31,725 nt of DNA from DAIMZI01 sp036734025 (GCA_036734025.1 DAIMZI010000021.1:1-31725), one strand, 5' to 3'. Positions 16,649 to 26,795 are shown, numbered from the stretch's first letter. Translations and numbers: made by a program. The notes: generated by a model from the letters alone, not told the origin.

Positions 16649-17617
16649 ATGATGCTCAAGCCGATCAGGTTTATCCCGCGCGACACCCACGTGCCCTTCG
16701 TCAACTTCCAGCGGCTTTGCGCGGGCATATCGCTGGTTGCTCTGCTCGCCTCGCTCCTGCTGTTCGCGTTTCAGGGGCTCAATTACGGGATTGATTTCCG
16801 CGGCGGCACTCTCGTCGAGATCAAGACCCAGGGACCGGCCGACATCGGCCAGTTGCGCGACAGGCTTGGCGGGCTGGGACTGGGTGATATCCAGATCCAG
16901 ACTTTCGGCGCACCCGATGACGTGCTGATCCGTGTACAGGAACAGACCGGCGGCGAGCGCGCGCAGCAGGAGGTCGTCGAGAAAATGCGCGCGGCATTGG
17001 GTGATACCGTTGACTACCGTCGTATCGAGGTTGTCGGGCCGACAGTTTCACAAGAGCTCATCGAGGCGGGCATTCTGGCGGTGGTGCTCGCCCTGCTGGG
17101 TGTGCTTGCCTATATCTGGGTGCGTTTTGAATGGCAGTTCTCGGTCGGCGCCATTGCCGCACTGATCCATGACGTGGTGCTGACGATCGGCGTCTTCTCG
17201 CTGCTCCAGCTTGATTTCAATCTGTCGATCATCGCCGCCGTGCTCACAATCGTCGGCTATTCGCTGAACGATACCGTGGTGGTCTATGACCGCGTGCGCG
17301 AGAATTTGCGCAAGTACAAGAAGATGGAGCTGTCGCAGCTCATCGACCTGTCGATCAACGACACGCTGTCGCGGACCATCATGACTTCGGGTACGACGCT
17401 GCTGGCGCTGCTGGCGCTTTATATCTTCGGCGGCGAGGTGATCCGCGGCTTTGTCTTTGCCATGATCTGGGGCGTCCTGGTCGGCACCTATTCCTCGATC
17501 TTCATCGCCGCGCCGTTGCTGATATCGCTTGGCGTGCGCCGTGACTGGAGCGGGCTGGGCGGCGCCAAGCTCAAGGAGACCAAGGACAGCGAGAACACGC
17601 CGGTCTCGGCGAAATAG
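16649..17617 (+). CDS. secF: Protein translocase subunit SecF
   Basis: This is a 322-residue partner of SecD with six helices. Diagnostic motifs are GIDFRGGTLVEI after the first helix, YSLNDTVVVYDRVREN in the proton-path helix, and the RTIMTSGTTLLALLALYIFGG-type segment (quoted in part as TSGTTLLALLAL). The C-terminal 25 residues are hydrophilic. Two adjacent ATG codons (16649 and 16652) could start it. The 45 nt after it lead to the COG3737 gene. Confidence 0.97.
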   Translation: MMLKPIRFIPRDTHVPFVNFQRLCAGISLVALLASLLLFAFQGLNYGIDFRGGTLVEIKTQGPADIGQLRDRLGGLGLGDIQIQTFGAPDDVLIRVQEQTGGERAQQEVVEKMRAALGDTVDYRRIEVVGPTVSQELIEAGILAVVLALLGVLAYIWVRFEWQFSVGAIAALIHDVVLTIGVFSLLQLDFNLSIIAAVLTIVGYSLNDTVVVYDRVRENLRKYKKMELSQLIDLSINDTLSRTIMTSGTTLLALLALYIFGGEVIRGFVFAMIWGVLVGTYSSIFIAAPLLISLGVRRDWSGLGGAKLKETKDSENTPVSAK

Positions 17618-17662
17618 GCCGGCTGCTCCCTGGCCCTCAACCTCGCAATGGTGCGATAACAG

Positions 17663-18061
17663 ATGCAGCGTCTGTGCGACAGGCTCCCGGTACAGTCCTA
17701 CACTGCCGGCGGCTTCGTATTTGCAGGCGGCGATGTGCGCCACTCGGGCAGCGTGTTGATCATGCCCGATGGTGTCTATGCCTGGTCGCTGAGCGGCGCA
17801 GCAGATCTGGGAGCAGGGGATCTTGCCCCCGTTCTAGAGATCGCCGATCAGATCCAGTTCCTTCTGCTTGGAACCGGCGCAAACCAGGTCTTTCCCACAG
17901 CGGAACTGCGCGCGCGATTTGCCGGCGCGGGTCTGGGGCTTGAGGCCATGGACACCCCTGCTGCATGCCGCACGCTGCATGTGCTGATTGCCGAGGAGCG
18001 CCAGTTCGCCGCCGCACTGATCCCCGCTGGCGAACAATTCCGCGAAGGGCCGCTTTCATGA
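17663..18061 (+). CDS. Mth938-like/COG3737 protein (family of complex I assembly factor NDUFAF3)
   Basis: This is a 132-residue cytoplasmic protein of the Mth938-like (DUF498) fold. Visible features are SYTAGGFVFAGGDVRHSGSV, an IQFLLLGTGANQVFP segment with the GTG turn, and LGLEAMDTPAACRTLHVLIAE-type elements (quoted in part). The human member NDUFAF3 assists mitochondrial complex I assembly; the bacterial role is less clear. Location directly behind secDF is a recurring alphaproteobacterial arrangement. No strong ribosome binding site precedes ATG 17663. Confidence 0.85.
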   Translation: MQRLCDRLPVQSYTAGGFVFAGGDVRHSGSVLIMPDGVYAWSLSGAADLGAGDLAPVLEIADQIQFLLLGTGANQVFPTAELRARFAGAGLGLEAMDTPAACRTLHVLIAEERQFAAALIPAGEQFREGPLS

Positions 18062-18089
18062 GCGCCGACGCGCGCCATGATTGAAGATC

Positions 18090-18926
18090 ATGAATGATCA
18101 CATCGCCGCAGACCTGGTGCGCCGCCACGACCGCGACCGCTACCGCGCCGCGCTGTTTGCCGGCCGGCCGGCGCGCACGCACCTGCTGAGCCTGTATGCC
18201 TTCAACGTGGAGCTGTCGCGCATCGGTGAGCGGGTAAGCGAGCCGGCGCTCGGCGAAATCAGTCTGCAATGGTGGCGCGATGCGCTGGAGATGGCGCGCT
18301 TAGGCGCAACGACCGGAAATCCGGTCGCCGATGCTCTGGCGCTGGCGCGCCACCGCTGTCTGCTGCCCGATGATGTGCTTGATGCCATGATCAATGCCCG
18401 GCTTGGCGATCTCGATATGCAGCCTCACGCCGAGCGCAAGGCGCTTGATCTTTATCTGGCGCATACCGCCGGCGCGCTTTTCCTGCTGGGGAGCTACATT
18501 CTTGGCGGGCGGGATGAAACGGCCTTGGCGCTGGCGCGCTTGGGCGGGCTTGCCTTCGGGCTGACTGGTGTGATACGCGCGCTGCCGGTTCATGCCGCAC
18601 GCGGGCGCATCCTGCTGCCCAGCGATGCCCTTGCCGATGCGGGGCTTGACCCGGACATGCTTTTTCAGGGGCAGGGCGGGGAGGTTCTGGAAACGGTACT
18701 GGCGCCGCTGCGCGAAGAGGCCGGCGAAGCCCTGCGGGCCTGCCGTGCCGGATTTGCGCGTTTGCAGCCGCGTGTGCGCCCTGCCTTCCTGCCGCTGGCG
18801 CTGGTCGAAGCGCAGCTTCGTGCGCTGGCGCGTCCCGGGCGCGATCCGCTGCGCAACGTCGTCAGCCTGAACCCGCTTTCAGCCTTTGGCCTGATGTGGC
18901 GGGCCAATCTGCGCGGTAAGATCTGA
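18090..18926 (+). CDS. Squalene/phytoene synthase-like protein lacking catalytic motifs (NDUFAF6-like)
   Basis: This is a 278-residue all-helical protein of the trans-isoprenyl synthase fold. ATG 18090 (MNDHIAADLVRRHDRDRY) is preferred to TTG 18081. The first Asp-rich motif, normally DDxxD after LYAF, reads LYAFNVELSRIGERV, without those acids. The second, normally LRDVxED, reads IRALPVHAARGRILLP, again without the Asp pair. Catalysis is therefore unlikely. The human family member NDUFAF6 also lacks synthase function and aids complex I assembly. The neighbouring NDUFAF3-type gene supports a linked role. It converges on trmFO with a 15-nt gap. Confidence 0.82.
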   Translation: MNDHIAADLVRRHDRDRYRAALFAGRPARTHLLSLYAFNVELSRIGERVSEPALGEISLQWWRDALEMARLGATTGNPVADALALARHRCLLPDDVLDAMINARLGDLDMQPHAERKALDLYLAHTAGALFLLGSYILGGRDETALALARLGGLAFGLTGVIRALPVHAARGRILLPSDALADAGLDPDMLFQGQGGEVLETVLAPLREEAGEALRACRAGFARLQPRVRPAFLPLALVEAQLRALARPGRDPLRNVVSLNPLSAFGLMWRANLRGKI

Positions 18927-18941
18927 GCGCGCAGCACCTGC

Positions 18942-20372
18942 TCATTCAGCCGCCAGCGGTGTCTCGCCAAGCCAGCCGGAAAGATCAGCCAGCGCACGCG
19001 ACGACATAGACTGTTTGCGCGCCACAGATTTCTCCTTGCCGCGCAGCCTTCTGCCGTGCGCGTCATGGCTCGGCGTCGCGACCGGCGGAAACAGCCCGAA
19101 ATTGATGTTCATCGGCTGAAAGCTGCGGGGGCTGCCCGCCACATCCTCAGCGCTCAGATGCCCGCCGGTGATGTGATTGAGCAGCGCGCCCAGTGCCGTG
19201 GATGGCGGTGGTGGCGTGGCTGTCCGGCCGAGCCGTTCATCAGCGGCGAAGCGCCCTGCCAGAAGCCCGATCGCGGCGGATTCGATATAGCCCTCCACCC
19301 CCGTGATCTGCCCGGCGAAGCGCAGCCGCTCGCAGGCGCGAAGCCGCAACACGCCATCAAGCAGTCTGGGGCTGTTCAGAAAGGTGTTGCGGTGCAGACC
19401 CCCAAGGCGGGCGAATTGTGCCTTTTCCAGCCCGGGTATCATGCGCAGCACGCGCGACTGTTCGCCATGGCGCATCTTCGTCTGAAAACCGACCATGTTC
19501 CACAGCGTGCCCAAAGCATTGTCCTGGCGCAACTGCACGATGGCATGGCATTTGGTGTCGGGTGCGCGCGGATTGGTCAGCCCCACAGGCTTCATCGGAC
19601 CGTGGCGCAAGGTCTCGCGGCCACGACGTGCCATTTCCTCGATTGGCAGGCAGCCATCAAAATAGGGCGTGTCCTTTTCCCAGTCCTTGAAATCGACCGT
19701 GTCCGCCTCGATCAGGGCATCGACGAATGCCTCGTACTGCTCCTTGTTCATGGGGCAATTGATGTAGTCCGCGCCCGTGCCCGCTGGGCCTGGCTTGTCA
19801 TAGCGCGACTGGAACCAGCAGATGTCGAAGTCGATGCTGTCCTTCAGCACGATCGGTGCAATCGCGTCGAAGAAGGCGAGTTCAGCCTCGCCCGTCAGGG
19901 CCATCACCGCGCGGCTCAGCGCCGGCGAGGTGAGCGGGCCGGTGGCAATGATCACCTTGTCCCAATCATCGGGCGGCAGTCCGGCCACTTCGCCACGGGC
20001 GATCTCGATGAGCGGATGGGCACTCAGCGCGGCTGTGACCTGCGCGGAGAACAGCTCGCGATCAACGGCAAGCGCGCCGCCGGCCGGCAACCGGTTGGCA
20101 TCGCCCGCCGCCATGATCAGCGAGCCCGAGCGCCGCATCTCCTCGTGCAGGAGCCCGACCGCATTGTTCTGCCAGTCATCGGAGCGAAACGAGTTGGAGC
20201 AGACCAGTTCGGCAAAGCCGCCGGTCTTGTGAGCCTGCGTCATCAGGTTCGGGCGCATCTCGTGCAAGATCACGGGCACACCGCGGCCAGCGGCCTGCCA
20301 CGCGGCTTCGCTGCCGGCCAGACCCGCGCCGATGACATGGATCGCATCAGGGATTTTTGCGTGTGTGTTCAT
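18942..20372 (-). CDS. trmFO: tRNA (uracil-5-)-methyltransferase, folate- and FAD-dependent
   Basis: This is a 476-residue flavoprotein that makes 5-methyluridine at position 54 of tRNA using methylenetetrahydrofolate. ATG 20372 is chosen because it places the FAD-binding IHVIGAGLAGSEAAW at residues 11-25; longer in-frame starts add an unrelated segment. Family signatures are EMRPNLMTQAHKT, LVCSNSFRSDD with Cys58, and DYINCPMNKEQYEAF with the second conserved Cys. The C-terminus contains FQPMNINFGLFPP. The ribosome binding site is weak. It is divergent from the lipoprotein gene, with 183 nt between the starts. Confidence 0.96.
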   Translation of the reverse strand: MNTHAKIPDAIHVIGAGLAGSEAAWQAAGRGVPVILHEMRPNLMTQAHKTGGFAELVCSNSFRSDDWQNNAVGLLHEEMRRSGSLIMAAGDANRLPAGGALAVDRELFSAQVTAALSAHPLIEIARGEVAGLPPDDWDKVIIATGPLTSPALSRAVMALTGEAELAFFDAIAPIVLKDSIDFDICWFQSRYDKPGPAGTGADYINCPMNKEQYEAFVDALIEADTVDFKDWEKDTPYFDGCLPIEEMARRGRETLRHGPMKPVGLTNPRAPDTKCHAIVQLRQDNALGTLWNMVGFQTKMRHGEQSRVLRMIPGLEKAQFARLGGLHRNTFLNSPRLLDGVLRLRACERLRFAGQITGVEGYIESAAIGLLAGRFAADERLGRTATPPPPSTALGALLNHITGGHLSAEDVAGSPRSFQPMNINFGLFPPVATPSHDAHGRRLRGKEKSVARKQSMSSRALADLSGWLGETPLAAE

Positions 20373-20555
20373 GCACCAGACACTAGGCAAGTGATTCGCA
20401 CTCGGCAAGACCGCCCGCGATGGCACCTGGCATTTTGATTGTTGCGCCCCCGCGACAACCGGTTTTATTTGCTATCACGGCTTGCCGTCCCGATTGGCTA
20501 TCATGGATGGCGATGGTATAGGCATTTCAAGACAGAATAATTGTGGATATATTCC

Positions 20556-21197
20556 ATGCGCGCAGTTTTGCTGCTGATCGCCGTTGCCGCGCTTGCCGGC
20601 TGCACCTACGAGCGCAGGCACGACGTCAAGGTGCATTACTCCGATTTCGGTACAATTGCGCCGCGCGGCAATACCGTTACAGTCTGCCATGCCTATGGAT
20701 GCCAGGCGCAGACAAAGTTCCGCTTCACCCAGGCCGACATTGCCAAATTGCGCGAGATCTTCCGCACGATCATGAAGGCGGACACGCCGCATGAGGAACG
20801 CCGGGGCATCGCTTATTCCATAGCCTGGATCGAGACGCGCGTCGGCAAGGCGGTTGGCACCGAGACCAACCGGCCGGGCATGGATTTCGCCGGTTCGGGC
20901 GATCCGACCCAGCAAGACTGTGTCGATGAAGCAACCAACACCACAAGCTATCTGCTTGTCATGCAGCATAACGGGCTGCTCAAGCACCACAAGGTGGGCA
21001 CGCCCTTTTCCAAGGGCAACATCCTGAGAGGCTTCCAGTACTGGCCGCACTGGACCGCTGTGATCACCGAGAACAAGACCGGCCAACGCTATGCCGTGGA
21101 CGCCTGGATCTACGACAACGGCGAAAACCCGGCCATTGTCAAGGCAGAGGAATGGTACATCGACGATCTGGACAATCTGCCCGGCTCGCTGATGTGA
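20556..21197 (+). CDS. Lipoprotein with a possible transglutaminase-like Cys-His-Asp triad
   Basis: This is a 213-residue protein. ATG 20556 gives a short lipoprotein signal ending LAGC with Cys16; an upstream TTG 20541 would spoil it. The mature part is not a family I can name. Cys122 in QQDCVDEATN begins a helix-like segment, His165 lies in HWTAVITE on a strand, and Asp182 lies in RYAVDAWIYDNG on the next. This order and spacing resemble transglutaminase-like and BTLCP-type cysteine peptidases. The N-terminal half also has Cys44 and Cys49 (VCHAYGC). It is a single gene, convergent with the islet genes 16 nt downstream. The enzymatic proposal is inference. Confidence 0.75.
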   Translation: MRAVLLLIAVAALAGCTYERRHDVKVHYSDFGTIAPRGNTVTVCHAYGCQAQTKFRFTQADIAKLREIFRTIMKADTPHEERRGIAYSIAWIETRVGKAVGTETNRPGMDFAGSGDPTQQDCVDEATNTTSYLLVMQHNGLLKHHKVGTPFSKGNILRGFQYWPHWTAVITENKTGQRYAVDAWIYDNGENPAIVKAEEWYIDDLDNLPGSLM

Positions 21198-21213
21198 GCG
21201 CCACGCAGGTCTA

Positions 21214-21642
21214 TCAACTTGCCGCCGCCTGACGCCCGGCCAGACGCGCCTTAGCGCCGCTAATCAAAGCGGCACGTATCTGCTCAAGAGTGGCCCTCTT
21301 GCTCGCAGCTGTTCCTGTAAGCGGAATATGCTGGGCTCTGGCAATCTCGCGCAGTTGTTGTTTCCTGTCGATTGGGTTCAACTGACGCTTCAGGCCATCT
21401 TCGCCCTGTGTCTGAAGTAGAGCGACTAGGCTGAAAGCATCAGGATTAAAGGCTTTTTTCTGACGAGAGGTCTTGGCGGGCTTCTCTATTCTTGCGATGG
21501 CGGATGTCGGAAGAACGCTGACAAGCTTTTCGGCGAAATCAGGACGTTGAGCTGCCTCCTCAATAATCACATCGAACAGCCGCTTCAGGATTTCTTCAGC
21601 CTTCAATTCTGGCGCATCGCCTGTCGACCTATTTACGTTCAT
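21214..21642 (-). CDS. Small basic protein with a SAP-like C-terminus, partner of the ParA-like ATPase
   Basis: This is a 142-residue protein. Its ATG (21642-21640) overlaps the TGA of the upstream parA-like gene by 4 nt. Residues 14-50 look helical (EEILKRLFDVIIEEAAQRP). Residues 52-64 are basic. Residues about 92-127 (DRKQQLREIARAQHIPLTG, then KRATLEQIRAAL) resemble a SAP-type helix-loop-helix nucleic-acid-binding motif. The last 12 residues (AKARLAGRQAA) are encoded within a direct repeat whose second copy sits at the end of uvrB. It is not a classic ParB: no HTH block or ParB box was seen. It may be the DNA adaptor of the ATPase; this is inference. Confidence 0.72.
   Translation of the reverse strand: MNVNRSTGDAPELKAEEILKRLFDVIIEEAAQRPDFAEKLVSVLPTSAIARIEKPAKTSRQKKAFNPDAFSLVALLQTQGEDGLKRQLNPIDRKQQLREIARAQHIPLTGTAASKRATLEQIRAALISGAKARLAGRQAAAS
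21224..21258 (+). repeat. Direct repeat, left copy
   Basis: GCCGCCTGACGCCCGGCCAG at 21224-21243 is identical to 22672-22691; the next 15 bases match at 11 positions. This copy is inside the 3' end of the 142-residue protein gene. Confidence 0.85.
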
Positions 21643-22562
21643 TCAGTTGTTATCTCCACGCCACTCCCATGGGCAACCAAAGGCAATACTGTGCGATAAA
21701 GAGCTTCTACATGAGATATGGCAGAGCCGTACTTCTGGCGAATTGGCTTGCGCGCATTTTGCCAATCAAAGGCATTGGCAATAGCTGCTACAGCGGGGAC
21801 TCGGCACTGCAATATGGGATGGAAAGCGGCCACTTCTTGAATAATTCGTTCATGCAGAGCATTGCTTTGACACATGTTAGCCAACGTCACATAGCGCCTT
21901 TTCGACATTGGAACGTCGGCAAGCTTTTTAGGTGCTGAAATGTTTTCGATCATCTTGGAAATCCGGTCAACCGCGAATAGTGAGACATAATCAGGCCGGA
22001 AAGGTACGATGACACGATCCGCAGCGAGAAGCGCAGCGCGGGTCGAGAAAGAGATGCCCGGCGGGCAATCGATGATGACAAGGTCATAACCTTGCGCTGT
22101 GGCCTCAAGCAGAGTTTTGATGCGTCCAACAACCGCCTTTTCGATCATGCCAATGTTTTTAAGCTGTTTACTCAGACTGATCAGAATTTCGTGTTCACGG
22201 TCATCGATATCTAGCGAGCCTGTCATCAGATTGAGCGGAGGCTGTGATCCATCCCCCCTGATTAGGTCCGCAACCTCTTCGATGATGTAATTTGATGCAT
22301 CAATCTGTGCGGCTTGTCGGATGATGGCGTATTGAGGCAAAAAATAATTGTAAATATAGTCTGATACCGTTTTATTAGCCTCCCTGGCCCTGACCCAGTG
22401 TTCGCCACCGAGCAATATCAGAGACGCATTAGCTTGTGAATCAACATCTATAAGCAATACCCGCATTTCACCCCATACCGAGAAAGCATGGGCAAGCATT
22501 GTTGCTATGGTCGATTTTCCTACACCGCCTTTACGGTTTGCTACTGCCAATATAATGCTCAT
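21639..22562 (-). CDS. ParA/MinD-type P-loop ATPase (orphan, chromosomal islet)
   Basis: This is a 307-residue Walker-type cytoskeletal ATPase. ATG 22562 places the deviant Walker A block RKGGVGKST at residues 10-18; GAGAG lies just upstream. LLIDVDSQANAS (A'/switch I) and YDLVIIDCPPGIS (Walker B) are intact, so it should bind and hydrolyse ATP. The family partitions plasmids, chromosomes or protein assemblies over the nucleoid. There is no N-terminal HTH and no parB or parS-like iterons in the window. It is coupled by ATGA overlap to the SAP-like gene. Upstream A+T-rich DNA (22563-22670) probably holds its promoter. The cargo is unknown. Confidence 0.85.
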   Translation of the reverse strand: MSIILAVANRKGGVGKSTIATMLAHAFSVWGEMRVLLIDVDSQANASLILLGGEHWVRAREANKTVSDYIYNYFLPQYAIIRQAAQIDASNYIIEEVADLIRGDGSQPPLNLMTGSLDIDDREHEILISLSKQLKNIGMIEKAVVGRIKTLLEATAQGYDLVIIDCPPGISFSTRAALLAADRVIVPFRPDYVSLFAVDRISKMIENISAPKKLADVPMSKRRYVTLANMCQSNALHERIIQEVAAFHPILQCRVPAVAAIANAFDWQNARKPIRQKYGSAISHVEALYRTVLPLVAHGSGVEITTE

Positions 22563-22671
22563 CGCTCTCGATCTTTGACTGTTTAAGCAAGGCTGATTAT
22601 TATCTGTGGGCAGATGAAAAGTAAATGGCAATGCTAAACTGAATTTCTTGCTATATTTGGTGCCTTGGTCT

Positions 22672-22698
22672 GCCGCCTGACGCCCGGCCAGCCGCGCT

Positions 22699-22706
<8 letters not shown>
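22672..22706 (+). repeat. Direct repeat, right copy, overlapping the end of uvrB
   Basis: This is the second copy of the 20-bp repeat (22672-22691), with imperfect extension to 22706. The extension covers the last codons and TAG of uvrB on the minus strand. Read in the frame of the left copy it would encode ARARLAGRQAA, close to AKARLAGRQAA. Confidence 0.85.
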
Positions 22707-24948
<2,242 letters not shown>

Positions 24949-24987
24949 GACCTGAATATGGCGCGTGTCATGCGGCGCGTCCAGCGG

Positions 24988-25902
24988 TCAGCCCGCCTGT
25001 GTCCCCTGACGGCGCAAATGTGTCGAAAACTCGCGCATCATGTCGAGCGAGGCGCCTAGTTCGCTCCAATGGTCGGCCGGCAACTCCAGCATCATCACGA
25101 CATCGTCGGGAAAAGTGAGGTTTGCCCAGATCTCGGGCCAGTTGATGGCGCCCCAGCCGAGCGGCAGGTGCAGATCGCCCAGCCCGTAGGCGATGCGTTC
25201 GGCGCGGCTGATGGTGAAAATGTCGTTCGGTCGGCCAAACGAATCGTGCATGTGCAGATGGGAGGCATGGGGCGCGAGCGGGCGAAGTTCATCGAGCAGC
25301 GCGCGGCCGTTGAACGTCGCATTGATGAAGGCATGGGAAAAATCTATGCAGCAGCGGATGTTCGGGTGCCCGATGGCCGCGAGTTCCCGGGCCAGGCGCG
25401 AGGGCAGGGCGGTGTGGTTGCGCGGATGGTCCATCGGCAGGGTCTCCACGGCGATGATGACACTGTGCTGCGCCGCCAGTTCGCCAGCCCGGCGCAGCGC
25501 CTCGCGCTGACGATCATAGGCCGCATCCAGCGCATCATCCGGCGCGGCGGGGCAACGGCCCGTGTGGATGACGCAGGTGCGCGCGCCAAGCTCGGCCGTG
25601 ACCTCGATGCTGGCGCGCAGCACCTCCATGTGGCGCGCCAGCCGGTCCGGTTCATCGAGCAGGTTGATCGCGATGGGCCCATGCACGCTCAGGCCCACCT
25701 CGCGCCCGGCACAGACCCGCATCAACGCATCCATGGCCTCGCGCCGGATCTGCCCGTCAAGGATCACGCTGATCTTGAACAGCGGCAACTCGACGAGATC
25801 GATCCCGAGCGTCTCAGCCTCATCAAGGCCCGCGGCGATGGCGTCCATGGTCGTCGATGTGGTGCGTAGCGCATAACCGATCGGCGGCGGTTGCTGGCTC
25901 AT
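24988..25902 (-). CDS. Xylose isomerase-like TIM-barrel protein (sugar isomerase/epimerase or AP endonuclease 2 family)
   Basis: This is a 304-residue protein. ATG 25902 (MSQQPPPIGYALR) is preferred over a longer in-frame start because it begins close to the first barrel strand. Likely metal ligands appear in the family order: Glu in IAVETLPMDH, Asp and His in CIDFSHAFINA, His in HLHMHDSFG and Glu in MLELPADH. SVHGPIAINLLD resembles the H-P strand of AP endonuclease 2 folds. The substrate cannot be told from sequence. It lies 39 nt upstream of uvrB on the same strand, and the start faces a divergent A+T-rich region of 209 nt. Confidence 0.8.
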   Translation of the reverse strand: MSQQPPPIGYALRTTSTTMDAIAAGLDEAETLGIDLVELPLFKISVILDGQIRREAMDALMRVCAGREVGLSVHGPIAINLLDEPDRLARHMEVLRASIEVTAELGARTCVIHTGRCPAAPDDALDAAYDRQREALRRAGELAAQHSVIIAVETLPMDHPRNHTALPSRLARELAAIGHPNIRCCIDFSHAFINATFNGRALLDELRPLAPHASHLHMHDSFGRPNDIFTISRAERIAYGLGDLHLPLGWGAINWPEIWANLTFPDDVVMMLELPADHWSELGASLDMMREFSTHLRRQGTQAG

Positions 25903-26111
25903 GACTTGACGCTCATCGGTTAGGGTTTCTCGCAAAAATGACTGCGGCGGCATGTCCGCGCTGCTGCAGGCTAAACCATGGATGGTGGCGTGCGTTCAGC
26001 AGGCATTCACACTCTGCTTGATAGATTGAATTAAGAGTAATTGGTTTTTGTATCGAACAGATGTACGCTGATTATTCGTTAACTCCCCCGGCATCATGAT
26101 AGAGGCGTGTC

Positions 26112-26222
26112 ATGGCTGCATCTGTAGACAAGAAAAGCAAGACGAAGCGGTTCTGGAGGGGGCTCCTCATTGGTGTGTCGATCTATCTGACCCTGGTAGG
26201 GCTGATCATCTTCTTCTCATAG
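26112..26222 (+). CDS. 36-residue single-span membrane protein
   Basis: This small gene begins at ATG 26112 with AGAGG (26101-26105) 6 nt upstream and ends at TAG 26222. The product has a basic N-terminus (KKSKTKRFWR, residues 7-16) followed by a hydrophobic helix (LLIGVSIYLTLVGLIIFF, 18-35) and one final residue. Positive charges indicate N-terminus-in topology. About 200 nt of A+T-rich DNA lie upstream, suitable for a promoter; TTGAAT (26026-26031) is a poor -35 candidate. I do not recognise a family. Support comes from the ribosome binding site, the topology and the absence of an alternative gene. Confidence 0.6.
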   Translation: MAASVDKKSKTKRFWRGLLIGVSIYLTLVGLIIFFS

Positions 26223-26318
26223 GCCGCGCCGGGCACTCGACCCGTACGGGCGGATGGATTGTCGGTCCTTGCCGCGCGGCTGTGGATGTCGCCTTTTGGC
26301 CTTTTCCATCAAACACCA

Positions 26319-26678
26319 TCACTTATCGCGCCGCGTCGCCGAGCAGATCCACTCAAGGAAACTGGCGCTGCCACCGGCAACCGGCAGAATCAGCGCGGCC
26401 GGCTCGTCATAGCTGTGCAGCCGCCTGATTTCACGGCAGACCTCATCGGCGAGCGTGTGCGTCGTCTTCAATATCATGACCACTTCGTCGGCTTCGCTCA
26501 TTTGCCCCTGCCACTCGAAAACCGCTGTCATGCCCGCGATGATGTTGGCGCAGGCGATGAGCCTTGCGGAGACGAGCGCGCGGGCGATCGATTTCGCCTC
26601 TCCCATGTCTGGAACCGTCGTGTAGACAAGCGCGACGGCCCCGGCCGGCCCCCCATCCTCATGCGTGCTCGTGCTCAT
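26319..26678 (-). CDS. cutA: CutA-family divalent-cation tolerance protein
   Basis: This is a 119-residue trimeric, ferredoxin-like protein. Visible are VYTTVPDMGEAKSIARALVS, LIACANIIAGMTAVFEWQG, EVVMILKTTHTLADEV and the terminal strand region with FLEWI. ATG 26678 is chosen over ATG 26684 because GAGGG lies 6 nt before it. CutA has been linked to copper tolerance in E. coli, but its biochemical function is unresolved. It converges on the 36-residue gene with 96 nt between. Its start faces the repeat-bearing region before NAD kinase. Confidence 0.92.
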   Translation of the reverse strand: MSTSTHEDGGPAGAVALVYTTVPDMGEAKSIARALVSARLIACANIIAGMTAVFEWQGQMSEADEVVMILKTTHTLADEVCREIRRLHSYDEPAALILPVAGGSASFLEWICSATRRDK

Positions 26679-26750
26679 GCCCATCCCTCATCGCTCTTGA
26701 CTTTGGTCTTCCTATGGTGCGCTGTCCGGCTTCTGTCCAGGGCGCGTTCC

Positions 26751-26795
26751 AAGAAACCGGAGCTCATGAAACCGGAGTTCAGGAAACCGGAGTTG
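26751..26795 (+). repeat. Three tandem 15-bp units between cutA and NAD kinase
   Basis: Three consecutive units share the core GAAACCGGAG with a 15-nt period (AAACCGG at 26754, 26769 and 26784). A fourth AAACCGG occurs at 26841. One frame would read KKPEL-MKPEF-RKPEL, but no convincing gene carries it. Confidence 0.8.

Noticed and set aside
18058..18097. Mini-frames starting at ATG 18058 and ATG 18077 before the phytoene-synthase-like gene
   Set aside because: They encode only 6-8 residues without conserved sense; at most they could assist translational coupling.
19056..20438. Long open frame on the plus strand, 460 codons, opposite trmFO
   Set aside because: It is a high-GC shadow of trmFO: no ribosome binding site or recognisable motif, and the opposite strand has clear TrmFO signatures throughout.
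21214..22562. Classic parABS plasmid-partition locus
   Set aside because: The partner lacks ParB features, no parS-like repeats or replication gene are visible, and the locus is embedded among chromosomal housekeeping genes.
26060..26081. TTAAC in GATTATTCGTTAACTC as a second CtrA box
   Set aside because: Only the right half-site is present; the bases seven positions upstream are CTGA, not TTAA.
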